Assembly: GCF_003201855.1 (NCBI RefSeq)
Contig: NZ_QJKI01000010.1
Span: 1-64,000 of the forward strand
Direction: 5' to 3'
Source: Rivihabitans pingtungensis
GTDB lineage: Bacteria; Pseudomonadota; Gammaproteobacteria; Burkholderiales; Aquaspirillaceae
Length of the DNA stretch: 64,000 nt
The notes under the pieces were generated by a model. It did no database searches. It was not told the DNA's origin and saw only the letters and a program-made list of their open reading frames with translations. The position numbers were made by a program, and so were the translations under genes. Each line of letters starts with the position of its first letter. The stretch's first letter is position 1. Shown here piece by piece: positions 41,415 to 50,493 of the stretch.

Positions 41415-42152
41415 ATGACCCGAACAGCCTGCTTATTGGCGCTCTGCGCCATCGCCCCCGCCTGGGGACAAGACCTCGACACCCTGCTGCGCGACGCCGA
41501 CCGCTACCGCATGAGCGCCGACAACCTGCAAGTGGAAACCCTGGTGCAAACCTACCACGCCAGCGGCGAGCTGGACAAAGAACGCCGCTACACCGTGTTT
41601 GCCCAGGCCGGCCGCCAATCGCTGGTGCTGATGCAAAGCCCGGCCGAACAAGGCCAAAAAGTGCTGATGCTGGGCGATGACTTTTGGCTGCTGATGCCCA
41701 ACAGCCAGCGCCCGCTGCGCATCACGCCGATGCAAAAACTGTTGGGCGACGCCTCTACCGGCGACATCGCCACACTGAGCTGGAGCGGCGACTACCGCGC
41801 CGAACTGGTGGGCGAAGAACCCTGCCAGCCCAATGAGGCCGCCCGCCAATGCCTGCACCTGAGCCTGCACGCCACACGCAAGGGGGTGACCTACTCGCGC
41901 ATCGAGCTGTGGCTGGGCAAAACCCGCCACGAGCCGGTGCGCGCTGATCTGTATGTGCAATCCGACAAACTGGCCAAGCAGGCGCGCTTCACCCTGGACA
42001 AAGCGCGCAGCACTGTCACCGACATGATTCTGACCGACCAGTTGAACAAACAAAAAGAAACCCGAGTGAGCTACCAAAGCCGCAAGCCGCGCAGCATTCC
42101 CGACACCTGGCTGAACCCGATGTTCCTGGTGCGCAACCCCAGCCTGGACTAA
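41415..42152 (+). CDS. Outer-membrane lipoprotein-sorting (LolA-like) protein
   Basis: A 245-residue periplasmic protein with a signal peptide (MTRTACLLALCAIAPAWG) and the fold markers of the outer-membrane lipoprotein-sorting family (beta-rich, QSPAEQGQKVLMLGDDFWLLMP at about 78-99, C-terminal SIPDTWLNP). Proteins of this family accompany FtsX-type exporters and ferry hydrophobic cargo across the periplasm. The ATG at 41415 is chosen as the start of the signal peptide. Next gene follows after 5 bases. Confidence 0.82.
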   Translation: MTRTACLLALCAIAPAWGQDLDTLLRDADRYRMSADNLQVETLVQTYHASGELDKERRYTVFAQAGRQSLVLMQSPAEQGQKVLMLGDDFWLLMPNSQRPLRITPMQKLLGDASTGDIATLSWSGDYRAELVGEEPCQPNEAARQCLHLSLHATRKGVTYSRIELWLGKTRHEPVRADLYVQSDKLAKQARFTLDKARSTVTDMILTDQLNKQKETRVSYQSRKPRSIPDTWLNPMFLVRNPSLD

Positions 42153-42157
42153 GCCCG

Positions 42158-43417
42158 ATGACCTGCTTGCCCCCGCTGTGGCGCCGCGCCGCTTGTGCGC
42201 TGGCCGCGCTGCTGGCCGCCACGCCCAGCCAGGCCGATGATCCCGCCTGGCATGGCGTGCTGCGCACCTATTGGCAAGGCGGCCGCGCCGCCAATGCCGG
42301 CCCGCTGGCCGCCGCCGACGCCGCCGGCCTGGCCATCAGCCCGCCCAGCACGCTCAACAGCGAAGCCCAGCTGCAAGGCGCGCTGATGCTGGGCGGCGCG
42401 CAACTGCGGGTGGAGGCGCTGGCGCGCCAGCGACGGCGCAGCGGCGAGGACGAGCAAGGCCGCATGCAATTCAATGAAGCCCAACTCAGCGGCGGCAGCG
42501 GCCCCTGGCAATGGACCGTGGGCAAAAAAGTGCTCAGCTGGGATGTTGGTCAGGGCTTTCGCCCCAACGACCTGGTGCAACAAGAAACCCGGCGCAGCCT
42601 GCTGAATCTGCCGCTGGAAGGGCGCAGCATGCTGCTGGGCGAATATTTCAGCGCCGAGCGCGCCTGGTCGCTGGCGGCGGTCAACCCCACCGCCCGGCGC
42701 AGCGCCACGGGCGGCAGCGAGCCGGCGCTGGCGGCGCGGGTGTACCAGCGCGACGGCGACGCCGACTGGCACGGCTTTGCCCGCCTGGGCGCCCACACTG
42801 GCGCCAGCGTGGGCGCGGCCGCCGCCTGGGTGGTGAACGAATCGCTGGAACTGCACGCCTCGGCGCGCTACCTGCGCCACCACGACACCCTGCGCCACAG
42901 CGCCGACAGCCCGCCATTGAGCGCCAGCAACCCCTGGCTGAACCAGCGGCAAGGCAGCGCCCGGCAATGGCTGATCGGCGGCAGCTGGACCACCGCCGAG
43001 CAAATCAGCCTGCTGCTGGAAGCCTGGCGCGACGACACAGCGCCGTCCGCCGCCGACTGGCGCGGCTGGGCCGCGCGCAATGCCGAGCTGAGCCGCTACG
43101 CCGCTGCCGGCGCGCCAGCCATGGCGGTGGCCGGCAACCAAGCCTGGCAAGCGCAGATGTTCCCCACCTCGGGCAATCTGCGCCGCGACAGCCTGTTTGC
43201 CCGGCTAAGCTGGACGCACGACGGCTGGCAACCCACGCTGGACGCGCTGTATCACCCGCAGGACGGCGGGCTGATGCTCACCGCCGCACTCAGCTGGCAA
43301 GGCGACCGCCTGAAACTGGAAGCCGGCCTGCGCCGCCACGCCGGCCCCGCCAGTGCGCTGATCCGGCAACTGCCGCAACGCAGCCAAGCGTATGCTTGGC
43401 TGGAGTGGGCGTATTGA
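42158..43417 (+). CDS. Predicted outer-membrane beta-barrel protein of the export operon
   Basis: A 419-residue exported protein (signal peptide to about ATPSQA, residue 26) with alternating hydrophobic strands and a C-terminal aromatic residue (LEWAY), as expected for an outer-membrane barrel. It lacks a porin signature I can name. Being the last gene of the operon after the LolA-like carrier, it probably forms the outer-membrane acceptor or exit of the pathway. Confidence 0.65.
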   Translation: MTCLPPLWRRAACALAALLAATPSQADDPAWHGVLRTYWQGGRAANAGPLAAADAAGLAISPPSTLNSEAQLQGALMLGGAQLRVEALARQRRRSGEDEQGRMQFNEAQLSGGSGPWQWTVGKKVLSWDVGQGFRPNDLVQQETRRSLLNLPLEGRSMLLGEYFSAERAWSLAAVNPTARRSATGGSEPALAARVYQRDGDADWHGFARLGAHTGASVGAAAAWVVNESLELHASARYLRHHDTLRHSADSPPLSASNPWLNQRQGSARQWLIGGSWTTAEQISLLLEAWRDDTAPSAADWRGWAARNAELSRYAAAGAPAMAVAGNQAWQAQMFPTSGNLRRDSLFARLSWTHDGWQPTLDALYHPQDGGLMLTAALSWQGDRLKLEAGLRRHAGPASALIRQLPQRSQAYAWLEWAY

Positions 43418-43519
43418 AGAATGCGGGACGTGAAAACGGCCTCGCTGGGAGGCCGGGACTTGACAAACGAGTGACAGCCTTGAGCTGCCACCCTGAAAAA
43501 TAAAGCCGTTACTTGACAG

Positions 43520-44584
43520 TTACTCAATGGCACTAACAACGTCCCGGATATTTGGTGCCTGCTTATCTAGCTGAGACTGATTCACAACGACATTTTTACC
43601 GAGAACCAATTTAGTGCCAGAAGTCATCTGACATATCGGTGTTCCCAAGGTGCTAGATACGACAGAAGCCGTGTTGGCATCGCCAACTTCTTTCTGGAAC
43701 ATCGCTTTAAATGTTCTCTTGCTGGCTGGAAAAGGCGAGCCCGCTGGATGGATGCTGAATTCATTCGGGTTCGCGCACCACACATCATAGATTTCGTCGC
43801 CAATCTCTCCGACAACAGTTTTGAAAGCTGCGGCTGAGGAGTAATAGCTCTGCGTCAACCGGTTGCCTACATACATGTAGATTTTAGGCCGATTCATCTG
43901 GTGCCTCAGAGTTCCTAAGAAGAACTCAGACTGTGCCTGTCCAGGTTGCCGGCTAACACCATAAGCGAGGGCTAAAACAGAACGAACGGCGCGCTTCGAG
44001 GAACCATCCGCTGAAAAAGGAATAATCAGTCTGTCTGAAGCCGACAGCGCGAGTTCTGTATAAATGGAGAAGCTGGGATTACAGTCAACGAACACGGTAT
44101 ATTCATGTTCATGATGGGCCCACGCGTCTGCAACATCAGCAATCAGATCACGAATCCACATATGGACGAGACGCCAAGCATCATCTGGCCCACGTTCTGT
44201 TGCTGCACGAACCCTTGACGATTGTAATTCGAGCTGCTCATCACCTGCAATCAAATAAAGATTGCTTGGCAGTGCCGGATTGGTTGCGGCAAGCGGTTTT
44301 ACATACTGGCTCCCGGTCCTTGGGTTCTGATATGGACTTACGATTCGATCATTAATATATCCGGCGATTGATGTTCTCGGAACTGTGCTATGCAAGGCAG
44401 CAAGTGCATTCTCACCATTGACCATTCCGCCAAGCAGCATCGACGATGAATTTGCCTGCGGGCAAAGATCAATAACTAAAACTTTCTTGTTTGGATTTTG
44501 CTGCGCATATTCAGATGCAACTTGGAAAGTTAAATAACTTTTGCCAACGCCGCCTTTGTTATTCCATATTGCATAAACTGCCAT
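43520..44584 (-). CDS. Orphan ParA/MinD-like ATPase
   Basis: A 354-residue P-loop ATPase with the deviant Walker A KGGVGKS at residues 10-16, Walker A' VLVIDLCPQANSS (about 36-48) and a Walker B-like FVDCNPSF (about 168-175). It is longer than plasmid or chromosome ParA and has no parB or parS-like neighbour. GC content is much lower than in flanking genes, which suggests horizontal transfer. The start at 44584 follows a GGTGGG-type ribosome site. Function unknown; a role in mobile-element maintenance or defence is possible but unsupported. Confidence 0.8.
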   Translation of the reverse strand: MAVYAIWNNKGGVGKSYLTFQVASEYAQQNPNKKVLVIDLCPQANSSSMLLGGMVNGENALAALHSTVPRTSIAGYINDRIVSPYQNPRTGSQYVKPLAATNPALPSNLYLIAGDEQLELQSSRVRAATERGPDDAWRLVHMWIRDLIADVADAWAHHEHEYTVFVDCNPSFSIYTELALSASDRLIIPFSADGSSKRAVRSVLALAYGVSRQPGQAQSEFFLGTLRHQMNRPKIYMYVGNRLTQSYYSSAAAFKTVVGEIGDEIYDVWCANPNEFSIHPAGSPFPASKRTFKAMFQKEVGDANTASVVSSTLGTPICQMTSGTKLVLGKNVVVNQSQLDKQAPNIRDVVSAIE

Positions 44585-45046
44585 TTGACCCACCTTCTTA
44601 GATTGTTGGCTGATTGTAGAGCGATCCGATTTTTTAGTGTTAAGGTATTTTCAGACCACAGATTTTTTCCTATCGAAGCTCGATGCGCTACGAGCCTGAA
44701 AGTGTACTGACTGATGCCTGTGAGGCATTCTTAAGCCCTGTTCAGGGTGACTGGCAGATGCCTGTGCAGCATTTCACCGAAAAGTTGGACGTCGCCTGAC
44801 TCGCCCGTGTACGACTGTCAACCGGCCCGAATCCACGGTTGTCTAAACTCTAACCAGGTCAGGATCTGGCTACTGGTTTCCCAGCGGCTCCTGCTCGGGA
44901 TGCTTTCCCCAGCCGTCTGTCTGGCAGTGTAAGCGCCGTCGGCCGGGGCGGCAAGATGTCGTCTGCGTACAAGACCCGCGCCACCTGCGGGCGTATTCTG
45001 CGCGCTTACCGGGGCATGCCGGAGATGGGCAACAGGAGGATGGGCG
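44585..45046. other. Gap between ParA-like gene and small membrane gene
   Basis: 462 bases. The left part is AT-rich and should hold the promoter of the ParA-like gene. Two imperfect copies of GATGCCTGTG...GCATT occur near 44713 and 44757. No gene, RNA or terminator is recognised. Confidence 0.4.
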
Positions 45047-45406
45047 ATGGGTTTGGCAATGGGTGGGCGTCGTTGGCGTGGGCGGGCATTGTGCGCAATT
45101 GCCGGGGTGCACACCCTGGTGGCGGGCGTCGAGTTTGCCCCGGTGTGGCGCGAGCTGTGGGCGGCCGGGGTGGTGGATAGCGTCGGGCGTGATCCACTGC
45201 GCGGGGCAGTGGCGTGGTTTTTTCTGTTTGGCGTGCTGCTGGCCTTGCTGGGCCTGGCGGTGGATGAATTGGAGCGGCAAACGCCGGCTTGGCATAGCCC
45301 GACGTTGGCGGTGGGTTTGCTGGTGTTGGTGCTGATTGGGGTGACGCTGATGCCGGCGTCGGGCTTTTGGTTGGCCTTGCCGGTGGCGTGGCGGCTGTGG
45401 CGTTGA
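45047..45406 (+). CDS. Small four-helix membrane protein
   Basis: A 119-residue protein with three to four membrane helices and a short charged loop (VDELERQTP). It resembles the small DUF6463-type membrane proteins, but the match is from memory only. AGGAGG stands 7 bases before the ATG. No operon partner is evident. Confidence 0.6.
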   Translation: MGLAMGGRRWRGRALCAIAGVHTLVAGVEFAPVWRELWAAGVVDSVGRDPLRGAVAWFFLFGVLLALLGLAVDELERQTPAWHSPTLAVGLLVLVLIGVTLMPASGFWLALPVAWRLWR

Positions 45407-45589
45407 GCGCGGCTTGGCCTGCTTGGCGAGCGGCGTCACGGTGCGCTGCCGTAACATTGATCGTGGAAAGCCGGTTTTGAGTTTCGCATAGCCTTCGTAT
45501 TTCACGAAGCCTGAGTGTGTCAAATACTGATGGGAAAGCGGGTGTATCCTGCGCATACTTCCCGGCAGATCAAGACTCAGGAGCGTGTG

Positions 45590-46516
45590 ATGTCTGCGGC
45601 GTCGATTCGCCTTCCCCGCTTGGGAGGGTTCTCTATTGGCAAAGGCGTGGTGCTGGCGGTGTTGTCGGCGGCCGGGTTTTCCGCCAAGGCGATTTTCGTC
45701 AAGCTGGCGTATGCCTATTCGGTGGACGCTGTCACTTTATTGTTGTTGCGCATGGTGTTTGCGCTGCCGTTTTTCATGCTGATGGCCGGCATGGGCGCGC
45801 GTGGGGCGGCGCCGATGCCGCGTCGGGCGTGGGCGCTGGTGTTGCCGCTGGGCTTTATGGGGTATTACTTGTCCAGCGTGTGTGATTTTATCGGCTTGCA
45901 GTATGTGTCCTCCACGCTGGAGCGGCTGGTGTTGTTTCTCTACCCCACATTTGTGCTGTTGTTTTCGGCGCTGTTGTTCCGCCGCCGGGTGGCTGGGCGC
46001 GAGTGGCTGGCTTTGTCGCTGTGTTACCTGGGCGCGGGCCTGGCGGTGACGCATGACTGGCAGGCGCTGGGCGCCGGCAGCAATGTCTTGCTGGGGGTCA
46101 GTTGGGTGCTGGCCAGCGCGCTGAGTTATTCGCTGTATCTGATCGGTGTGGGCGAGTTGGTCAAGCAGGCGGGCGCGCTGCGGCTGTCGGCCTGGCTGTG
46201 CATGGTGGCCACGCTGGCGGTGATGGTGCATTTTGCCCTCACTCACCCGCTGTCGGCGGCGCTGAATCTGCCGTGGCCGGTGTACGCCTACGGGCTGGCG
46301 ATGGCCTTGCTGAGCACGGTGCTGCCGGTGGTGCTGATGAACGAGGCGATGCGCCAGATTGGCGCCAATCAGGTGGCCTTGGTGTCCACGCTGGGGCCGG
46401 TGATGACGCTGCTGCTGGGCTGGCTGGTGTTGTCCGAGAGCATGTCGCTGTTGCAACTGGCTGGTGCGGCGCTGGTGGTGGGCGGGGTGGCCAGTGTGAG
46501 TTTGCGCAAGAAATGA
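45590..46516 (+). CDS. EamA/DMT-family transporter
   Basis: A 308-residue inner-membrane protein with about ten helices arranged as two EamA repeats (LSAAGFSAKAIFVKLAYAYS... and ...LMNEAMRQIGANQVALVSTLGPVMTLLLGW). Drug/metabolite transporters of this group export amino acids or metabolites; the substrate is unknown. The start at 45590 is chosen because AGGAG stands 7 bases upstream; the longer frame lacks a ribosome site. Confidence 0.85.
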   Translation: MSAASIRLPRLGGFSIGKGVVLAVLSAAGFSAKAIFVKLAYAYSVDAVTLLLLRMVFALPFFMLMAGMGARGAAPMPRRAWALVLPLGFMGYYLSSVCDFIGLQYVSSTLERLVLFLYPTFVLLFSALLFRRRVAGREWLALSLCYLGAGLAVTHDWQALGAGSNVLLGVSWVLASALSYSLYLIGVGELVKQAGALRLSAWLCMVATLAVMVHFALTHPLSAALNLPWPVYAYGLAMALLSTVLPVVLMNEAMRQIGANQVALVSTLGPVMTLLLGWLVLSESMSLLQLAGAALVVGGVASVSLRKK

Positions 46517-46889
46517 CACAGGGTGGGGGGCTCCCGCCCTGCTTTCAGGCTTGGGCCCAGGCCGGCGGGATGGAAAACCCCGTGCCTGATGCGGTAATTC
46601 CGTCACACCCGCTCGGCGTTTTTGCACTGCGGAAAATGGGCTGATTAAAACGGCATGGGTCTAATCTATACCGCTTGTTGGCAAATTATTGCGTCGCAGC
46701 ATTCAATCGCCGCGCAAGATGGCTGGCGCAGTGCAACAGCATGAAGATTTGACCGGCCCGACGTTAGCGTGTAGGGTTGCTCCCTACCAAGCAATTGCTT
46801 GGTCAGGAGAATATTCGCCCCGTGCCGAGCCGCCAACACCACCAAAATGTGCCGCCACGGGGTTGTCTTTGTGCTGGAGGAGAGACCCC
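46517..46889 (+). other. prpE leader region
   Basis: 373 bases without a gene. It contains two abutting palindromes listed next and presumably the prpE promoter, which I could not place with confidence. Confidence 0.5.
46771..46802 (+). promoter_or_regulatory. Two abutting palindromes in the prpE leader
   Basis: GTAGGG-TTGCT-CCCTAC (46771-46787) shares its last base with a perfect 16-bp palindrome CCAAGCAATTGCTTGG (46787-46802). No T-run follows. Operator or leader-structure candidates for propionate control. Confidence 0.5.
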
Positions 46890-48794
46890 ATGGCCGAAAC
46901 CTATCAGGCGTTTCATCGCCGTTCCATTGAGCAACCAGAAGCTTTTTGGGCCGAACAGGCCGAGCTGATCGACTGGCACAAGCCTTTCGAGCAGGTGCTG
47001 CGTTTTGACAACCCGCCGTTCCGCGACTGGTTTGTCGGCGGTGAAACCAACCTGTGCCACAACGCCGTGGACCGCCACCTGAAAGATCGCGCCGACCAGA
47101 ACGCGCTGATTTTTGTGTCCACCGAAACCGACACGGAAAAAACCTACACCTTCGCCGAGCTACACCGCGAGGTAAGCCGCTTTGCCGCCTGTCTGCAAGA
47201 CCTGGGCGTGGGCAAGGGCGACCGCGTGTTGATCTACATGCCGATGATCCCGGAAGCGATTTTCGCCATGCTGGCCACCGTGCGCCTGGGGGCGATTCAC
47301 TCGGTGGTGTTTGGCGGCTTTGCCGCGCACAGCCTGGCCACCCGCGTGGACGACGCCCAGCCCAAGGTGATGGTTACCGCTGACGGCGGCATGCGCGGCG
47401 GCAAGATCATTCCTTACAAGCATCTGGTGGACGACGCGCTGGCGCAGTCCGAGCATCCGCCGGCCAGCGTGTTGATCGTCAACCGTGGCTTGGACCCGGA
47501 CATGGCGATTGTCGCCGGCCGCGATGTGGATTACGCCAGCCTGCGCGAGCGCCATCTGGACGCCAACGTGCCGTGCGAATGGGTGGAGTCCAATCACCCC
47601 AGCTACATCCTGTACACCTCCGGCACCACCGGCAAGCCCAAGGGCGTGCAGCGCGACACTGGCGGCTATGCGGTAGCGCTGGCGGCGTCGATGAAGCATA
47701 TCTACTGCGGCAATCCGGGCGAGGCGTATTTCTCCACCTCCGACATCGGCTGGGTGGTGGGTCACTCGTATATTGTCTACGGCCCGCTGATTGGCGGCAT
47801 GGCCACCGTGGTGTATGAAGGCCTGCCGATTCGCCCGGATCCGGGCATCTGGTGGCAGATTGTCGAGAAGTACAAAGTCACCGTGATGTTCAGCGCGCCG
47901 ACTGCAGTGCGCGTGCTGAAAAAACAGGACCCGGCCTGGCTGAAAAAATACGATATTTCCACCCTGCGCTATCTGTTCCTGGCCGGCGAGCCGCTGGACG
48001 AGCCGACCGCGCAATGGATTTCCGACGCGCTGAATGTGCCGATCATCGACAACTACTGGCAGACCGAAACCGGCTGGCCGATGCTGACCGCCATGCCGGG
48101 CGTGGAAAACACCCCGGTGAAGTTTGGCAGCCCGTCCTTCCCGGCTTATGGCTACAACCTCAAGCTGCTGGACGAAGTCAGCGGCGAAGAAGTCGGTCCG
48201 GGCGAAAAAGGCGTGGTGGCGGTGCTGCCGCCGCTGCCGCCGGGTTGCCTGTCCACCGTGTGGGGTCAGGATGACCGCTTCGTCAACACCTACTTCAAGG
48301 GCTTCAAGGACAAGCTGGTGTACTCCTCGTTTGACTGGGGCCTGAAAGACGAAGACGGGTATTACTTTATCCTGGGCCGCACTGACGATGTGATCAACGT
48401 CGCCGGCCACCGTCTGGGTACCCGCGAAATCGAAGAAGCGGTCAACACCCACAATTCCATCGCCGAGTGCGCGGTGGTGGGCGTGGCCGACCAGCTCAAG
48501 GGCCAGGTGCCGATGGCGTTTGCCGTGGTGAAAGACCCGGCCCAGCTGGCCGACGAAACCCTGCGCGCCAGCCTGGCCAAGGAAGTGATCGCCACCGTCA
48601 GCAAAGAGCTGGGCGCGATTGCCAACCCCTCGCAGGTCCACTTTGTCACCCAGCTGCCGAAAACCCGCTCGGGCAAGGTGCTGCGCCGTTCGATTCAGGC
48701 GATTGCCGAAGGCCGCGATCCGGGCGATTTGACCACGCTGGACGATCCGAGCGGCCTGGAGCAGGTCAAGCAGGCGGTCACCGGCCAGTCCTGA
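46890..48794 (+). CDS. prpE: Propionate--CoA ligase (PrpE), acetyl-CoA synthetase family
   Basis: A 634-residue acyl-CoA synthetase that activates propionate (and probably acetate). It has the ACS N-terminal domain (FWAEQAELIDWHKPFEQVL), ILYTSGTTGKPKGVQRDTGGYA at about residue 250, DNYWQTETGWP, GRTDDVINVAGHRLGTREIEEA and the acetylatable lysine in TRSGKVLRR. VQRDTGGYAVAL and overall length favour PrpE over Acs. The ATG at 46890 has a GGAGGAGA ribosome site. No prpBCD genes are in the window. Confidence 0.92.
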   Translation: MAETYQAFHRRSIEQPEAFWAEQAELIDWHKPFEQVLRFDNPPFRDWFVGGETNLCHNAVDRHLKDRADQNALIFVSTETDTEKTYTFAELHREVSRFAACLQDLGVGKGDRVLIYMPMIPEAIFAMLATVRLGAIHSVVFGGFAAHSLATRVDDAQPKVMVTADGGMRGGKIIPYKHLVDDALAQSEHPPASVLIVNRGLDPDMAIVAGRDVDYASLRERHLDANVPCEWVESNHPSYILYTSGTTGKPKGVQRDTGGYAVALAASMKHIYCGNPGEAYFSTSDIGWVVGHSYIVYGPLIGGMATVVYEGLPIRPDPGIWWQIVEKYKVTVMFSAPTAVRVLKKQDPAWLKKYDISTLRYLFLAGEPLDEPTAQWISDALNVPIIDNYWQTETGWPMLTAMPGVENTPVKFGSPSFPAYGYNLKLLDEVSGEEVGPGEKGVVAVLPPLPPGCLSTVWGQDDRFVNTYFKGFKDKLVYSSFDWGLKDEDGYYFILGRTDDVINVAGHRLGTREIEEAVNTHNSIAECAVVGVADQLKGQVPMAFAVVKDPAQLADETLRASLAKEVIATVSKELGAIANPSQVHFVTQLPKTRSGKVLRRSIQAIAEGRDPGDLTTLDDPSGLEQVKQAVTGQS

Positions 48795-48803
48795 CCCGCG
48801 CGG

Positions 48804-48884
48804 TTTAGCGCCGCCCAGCAAACCCGCCTGGCGTTGTTGCGCGGCCTGGCCAGGGTCGCGGCGCTGAGTTTGTCAGCGGCTCTT
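48804..48884 (+). repeat. Shortened Correia-like element, copy H
   Basis: About 81 bp: TTTAGCGCCGCCCAGCAAAC at the left, GAGTTTGTCAGCGGCTCTT at the right, CGCCTGGCGTTGTTG retained but the GTACTGTCTGCGG centre lost. Begins 9 bases after the prpE stop. Confidence 0.7.
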
Positions 48885-49038
48885 GCTCTCCCCTTGGGTG
48901 GATGCGTGCGTCCACCCGCCACACCCCGGCATGATGAAGCGTTTTCATGTCGGGGTGTCGCCATTTCATGGCCCCGTTTACGGCAAGTCGTGTAAAATTC
49001 GTTTCATCTTTTTTCTCCACCGAACTGGAATCCAAACA

Positions 49039-50286
49039 ATGTTTGCTGCCGACCAGACCATTCATGCCTACGATCCCGAACTCGCCGCGATGATGGACGC
49101 CGAGTTCCGTCGTCAGGAAGACCATGTCGAACTGATCGCCTCGGAAAACTACGTCAGCCCCGCCGTGATGGAAGCACAAGGCTCGGTGCTGACCAATAAG
49201 TACGCCGAGGGTTATCCGGGCAAGCGTTACTATGGTGGTTGCGAATACGTTGACCAGGTCGAACAACTGGCGATTGACCGCCTGAAAGCCCTGTTTGGCG
49301 CCGAATACGCCAATGTGCAGCCGCATTCCGGCTCGCAAGCCAACCAGGCGGTGTATGTGTCGGTGCTCAAGCCGGGCGACACCATCCTGGGCATGAGCCT
49401 GGCGCATGGTGGCCACCTGACCCACGGCGCCTCGGTCAATATCTCCGGCAAGCTGTATAACGTGGTGGCCTACGGCCTGAACGAAGCCGAAGCCATCGAC
49501 TATGACGAAGTGGCCCGTCTGGCCCGTGAACACAAGCCGAAAATGATCGTCGCCGGCGCGTCTGCTTACGCGCTGGAAATCGACTGGGCGCGCTTCCGCG
49601 CCATCGCCGACGAAGTGGGCGCCTATCTGTTTGTGGACATGGCCCACTACGCAGGCCTGGTGGCCGGCGGTGAATACCCGAACCCGGTGCCGTTTGCCGA
49701 CTTCGTGACCACCACCACCCACAAGACCCTGCGCGGCCCGCGCGGCGGCGTGATTCTGGCTCGCGCCGAACACGAAAAAATCCTGAACTCGGCCATCTTC
49801 CCCTGCCTGCAAGGCGGCCCGCTGATGCATGTGATCGCCGCCAAGGCCGTTGCTTTCAAAGAAGCCGCCTCGGATGACTTCAAGGCCTACGCCAAGCAAG
49901 TCAAGGTGAACGCCAGCGCCATGGCCGAAGAGCTGATCAAGCGCGGCCTGCGCATTGTCTCCGGCCGCACCGAAAGCCATGTGTTCCTGCTGGACCTGCG
50001 CGCCAAGCAAATCACCGGCAAGGACGCCGAAGCCGCCCTGGGCCGCGCCCACATCACCGTCAACAAGAACGCCATTCCGAACGACCCGGAAAAACCGTTC
50101 GTCACCTCTGGCATCCGCATCGGCGCCCCGGCGATGACCACCCGTGGTTTTGGCGAAACCGAAGCCCGTCAGCTGGCCAACCTGATCGCCGACGTGCTGG
50201 ACAACCCGAACGACGACGCCAACCTGAGCAATGTGGCCGAACAGGTGAAAGCCCTGTGCGCCCGCTTCCCGGTGTACGGCAAGTAA
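49039..50286 (+). CDS. glyA: Serine hydroxymethyltransferase
   Basis: A 415-residue PLP enzyme interconverting serine and glycine with tetrahydrofolate, the main source of one-carbon units. Blocks: [38 protein letters not shown], the PLP lysine in [14 protein letters not shown], and [15 protein letters not shown]. Length is normal. The ATG at 49039 gives the family N-terminus. Functionally linked to gcvTHP in the same window. A strong terminator follows. Confidence 0.98.
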   Translation: MFAADQTIHAYDPELAAMMDAEFRRQEDHVELIASENYVSPAVMEAQGSVLTNKYAEGYPGKRYYGGCEYVDQVEQLAIDRLKALFGAEYANVQPHSGSQANQAVYVSVLKPGDTILGMSLAHGGHLTHGASVNISGKLYNVVAYGLNEAEAIDYDEVARLAREHKPKMIVAGASAYALEIDWARFRAIADEVGAYLFVDMAHYAGLVAGGEYPNPVPFADFVTTTTHKTLRGPRGGVILARAEHEKILNSAIFPCLQGGPLMHVIAAKAVAFKEAASDDFKAYAKQVKVNASAMAEELIKRGLRIVSGRTESHVFLLDLRAKQITGKDAEAALGRAHITVNKNAIPNDPEKPFVTSGIRIGAPAMTTRGFGETEARQLANLIADVLDNPNDDANLSNVAEQVKALCARFPVYGK

Positions 50287-50312
50287 TCGTCGCCCGTATT
50301 CAGCAACGCCGC

Positions 50313-50346
50313 AGCAAAAAGCCCGCAGTGATGCGGGCTTTTTGCT
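50313..50346 (+). terminator. Rho-independent terminator behind glyA
   Basis: AGCAAAAAGCCCGCA, loop GTGA, and the exact complement ending in TTTTTGCT; 27 bases after the stop codon. Confidence 0.92.
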
Positions 50347-50350
50347 GTTT

Positions 50351-50375
50351 GCCTGGCGGGTTTTGTGAGCGGTGC
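50351..50375 (-). repeat. Fragment of a Correia-like element
   Basis: GCCTGGCGGGTTTTGTGAGCGGTGCTTA-like sequence equals the right end of a minus-orientation copy and abuts copy I. It is probably the remnant of an older copy into which, or next to which, copy I inserted. Confidence 0.6.
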
Positions 50376-50493
50376 TTAGAGTCGCTAACAAAACCCAGCG
50401 CAGCGCGCCTGGCTAGGCGTGTGACCGTAGACAGTACAGGTAGTACGGCAAGGTCACACAACAACGCCAGGCGGGTTTTGTTAGCGGCTCTTA
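50376..50493 (-). repeat. Correia-like palindromic element, copy I
   Basis: 118 bp, termini TTAGAGTCGCTAACAAAAC and GTTTTGTTAGCGGCTCTTA, core CCGTAGACAGTACAGGTAGTACGGCAAGG. The right TA forms the first two bases of the TAA stop codon of the minus-strand Spo0M-like gene, the same arrangement as copy A. Confidence 0.9.

Noticed and set aside
44701..44780. Duplicated GATGCCTGTG...GCATT segments near the ParA-like gene as possible parS sites
   Set aside because: Copies are short and imperfect, are not palindromic, and no ParB gene is present.
46679..46695. Possible sigma-54 promoter (TTGGC...TTGCG) before prpE
   Set aside because: The GG and GC pairs are 9 rather than 10 bases apart, a spacing that abolishes sigma-54 recognition, and the -24 block is poor.
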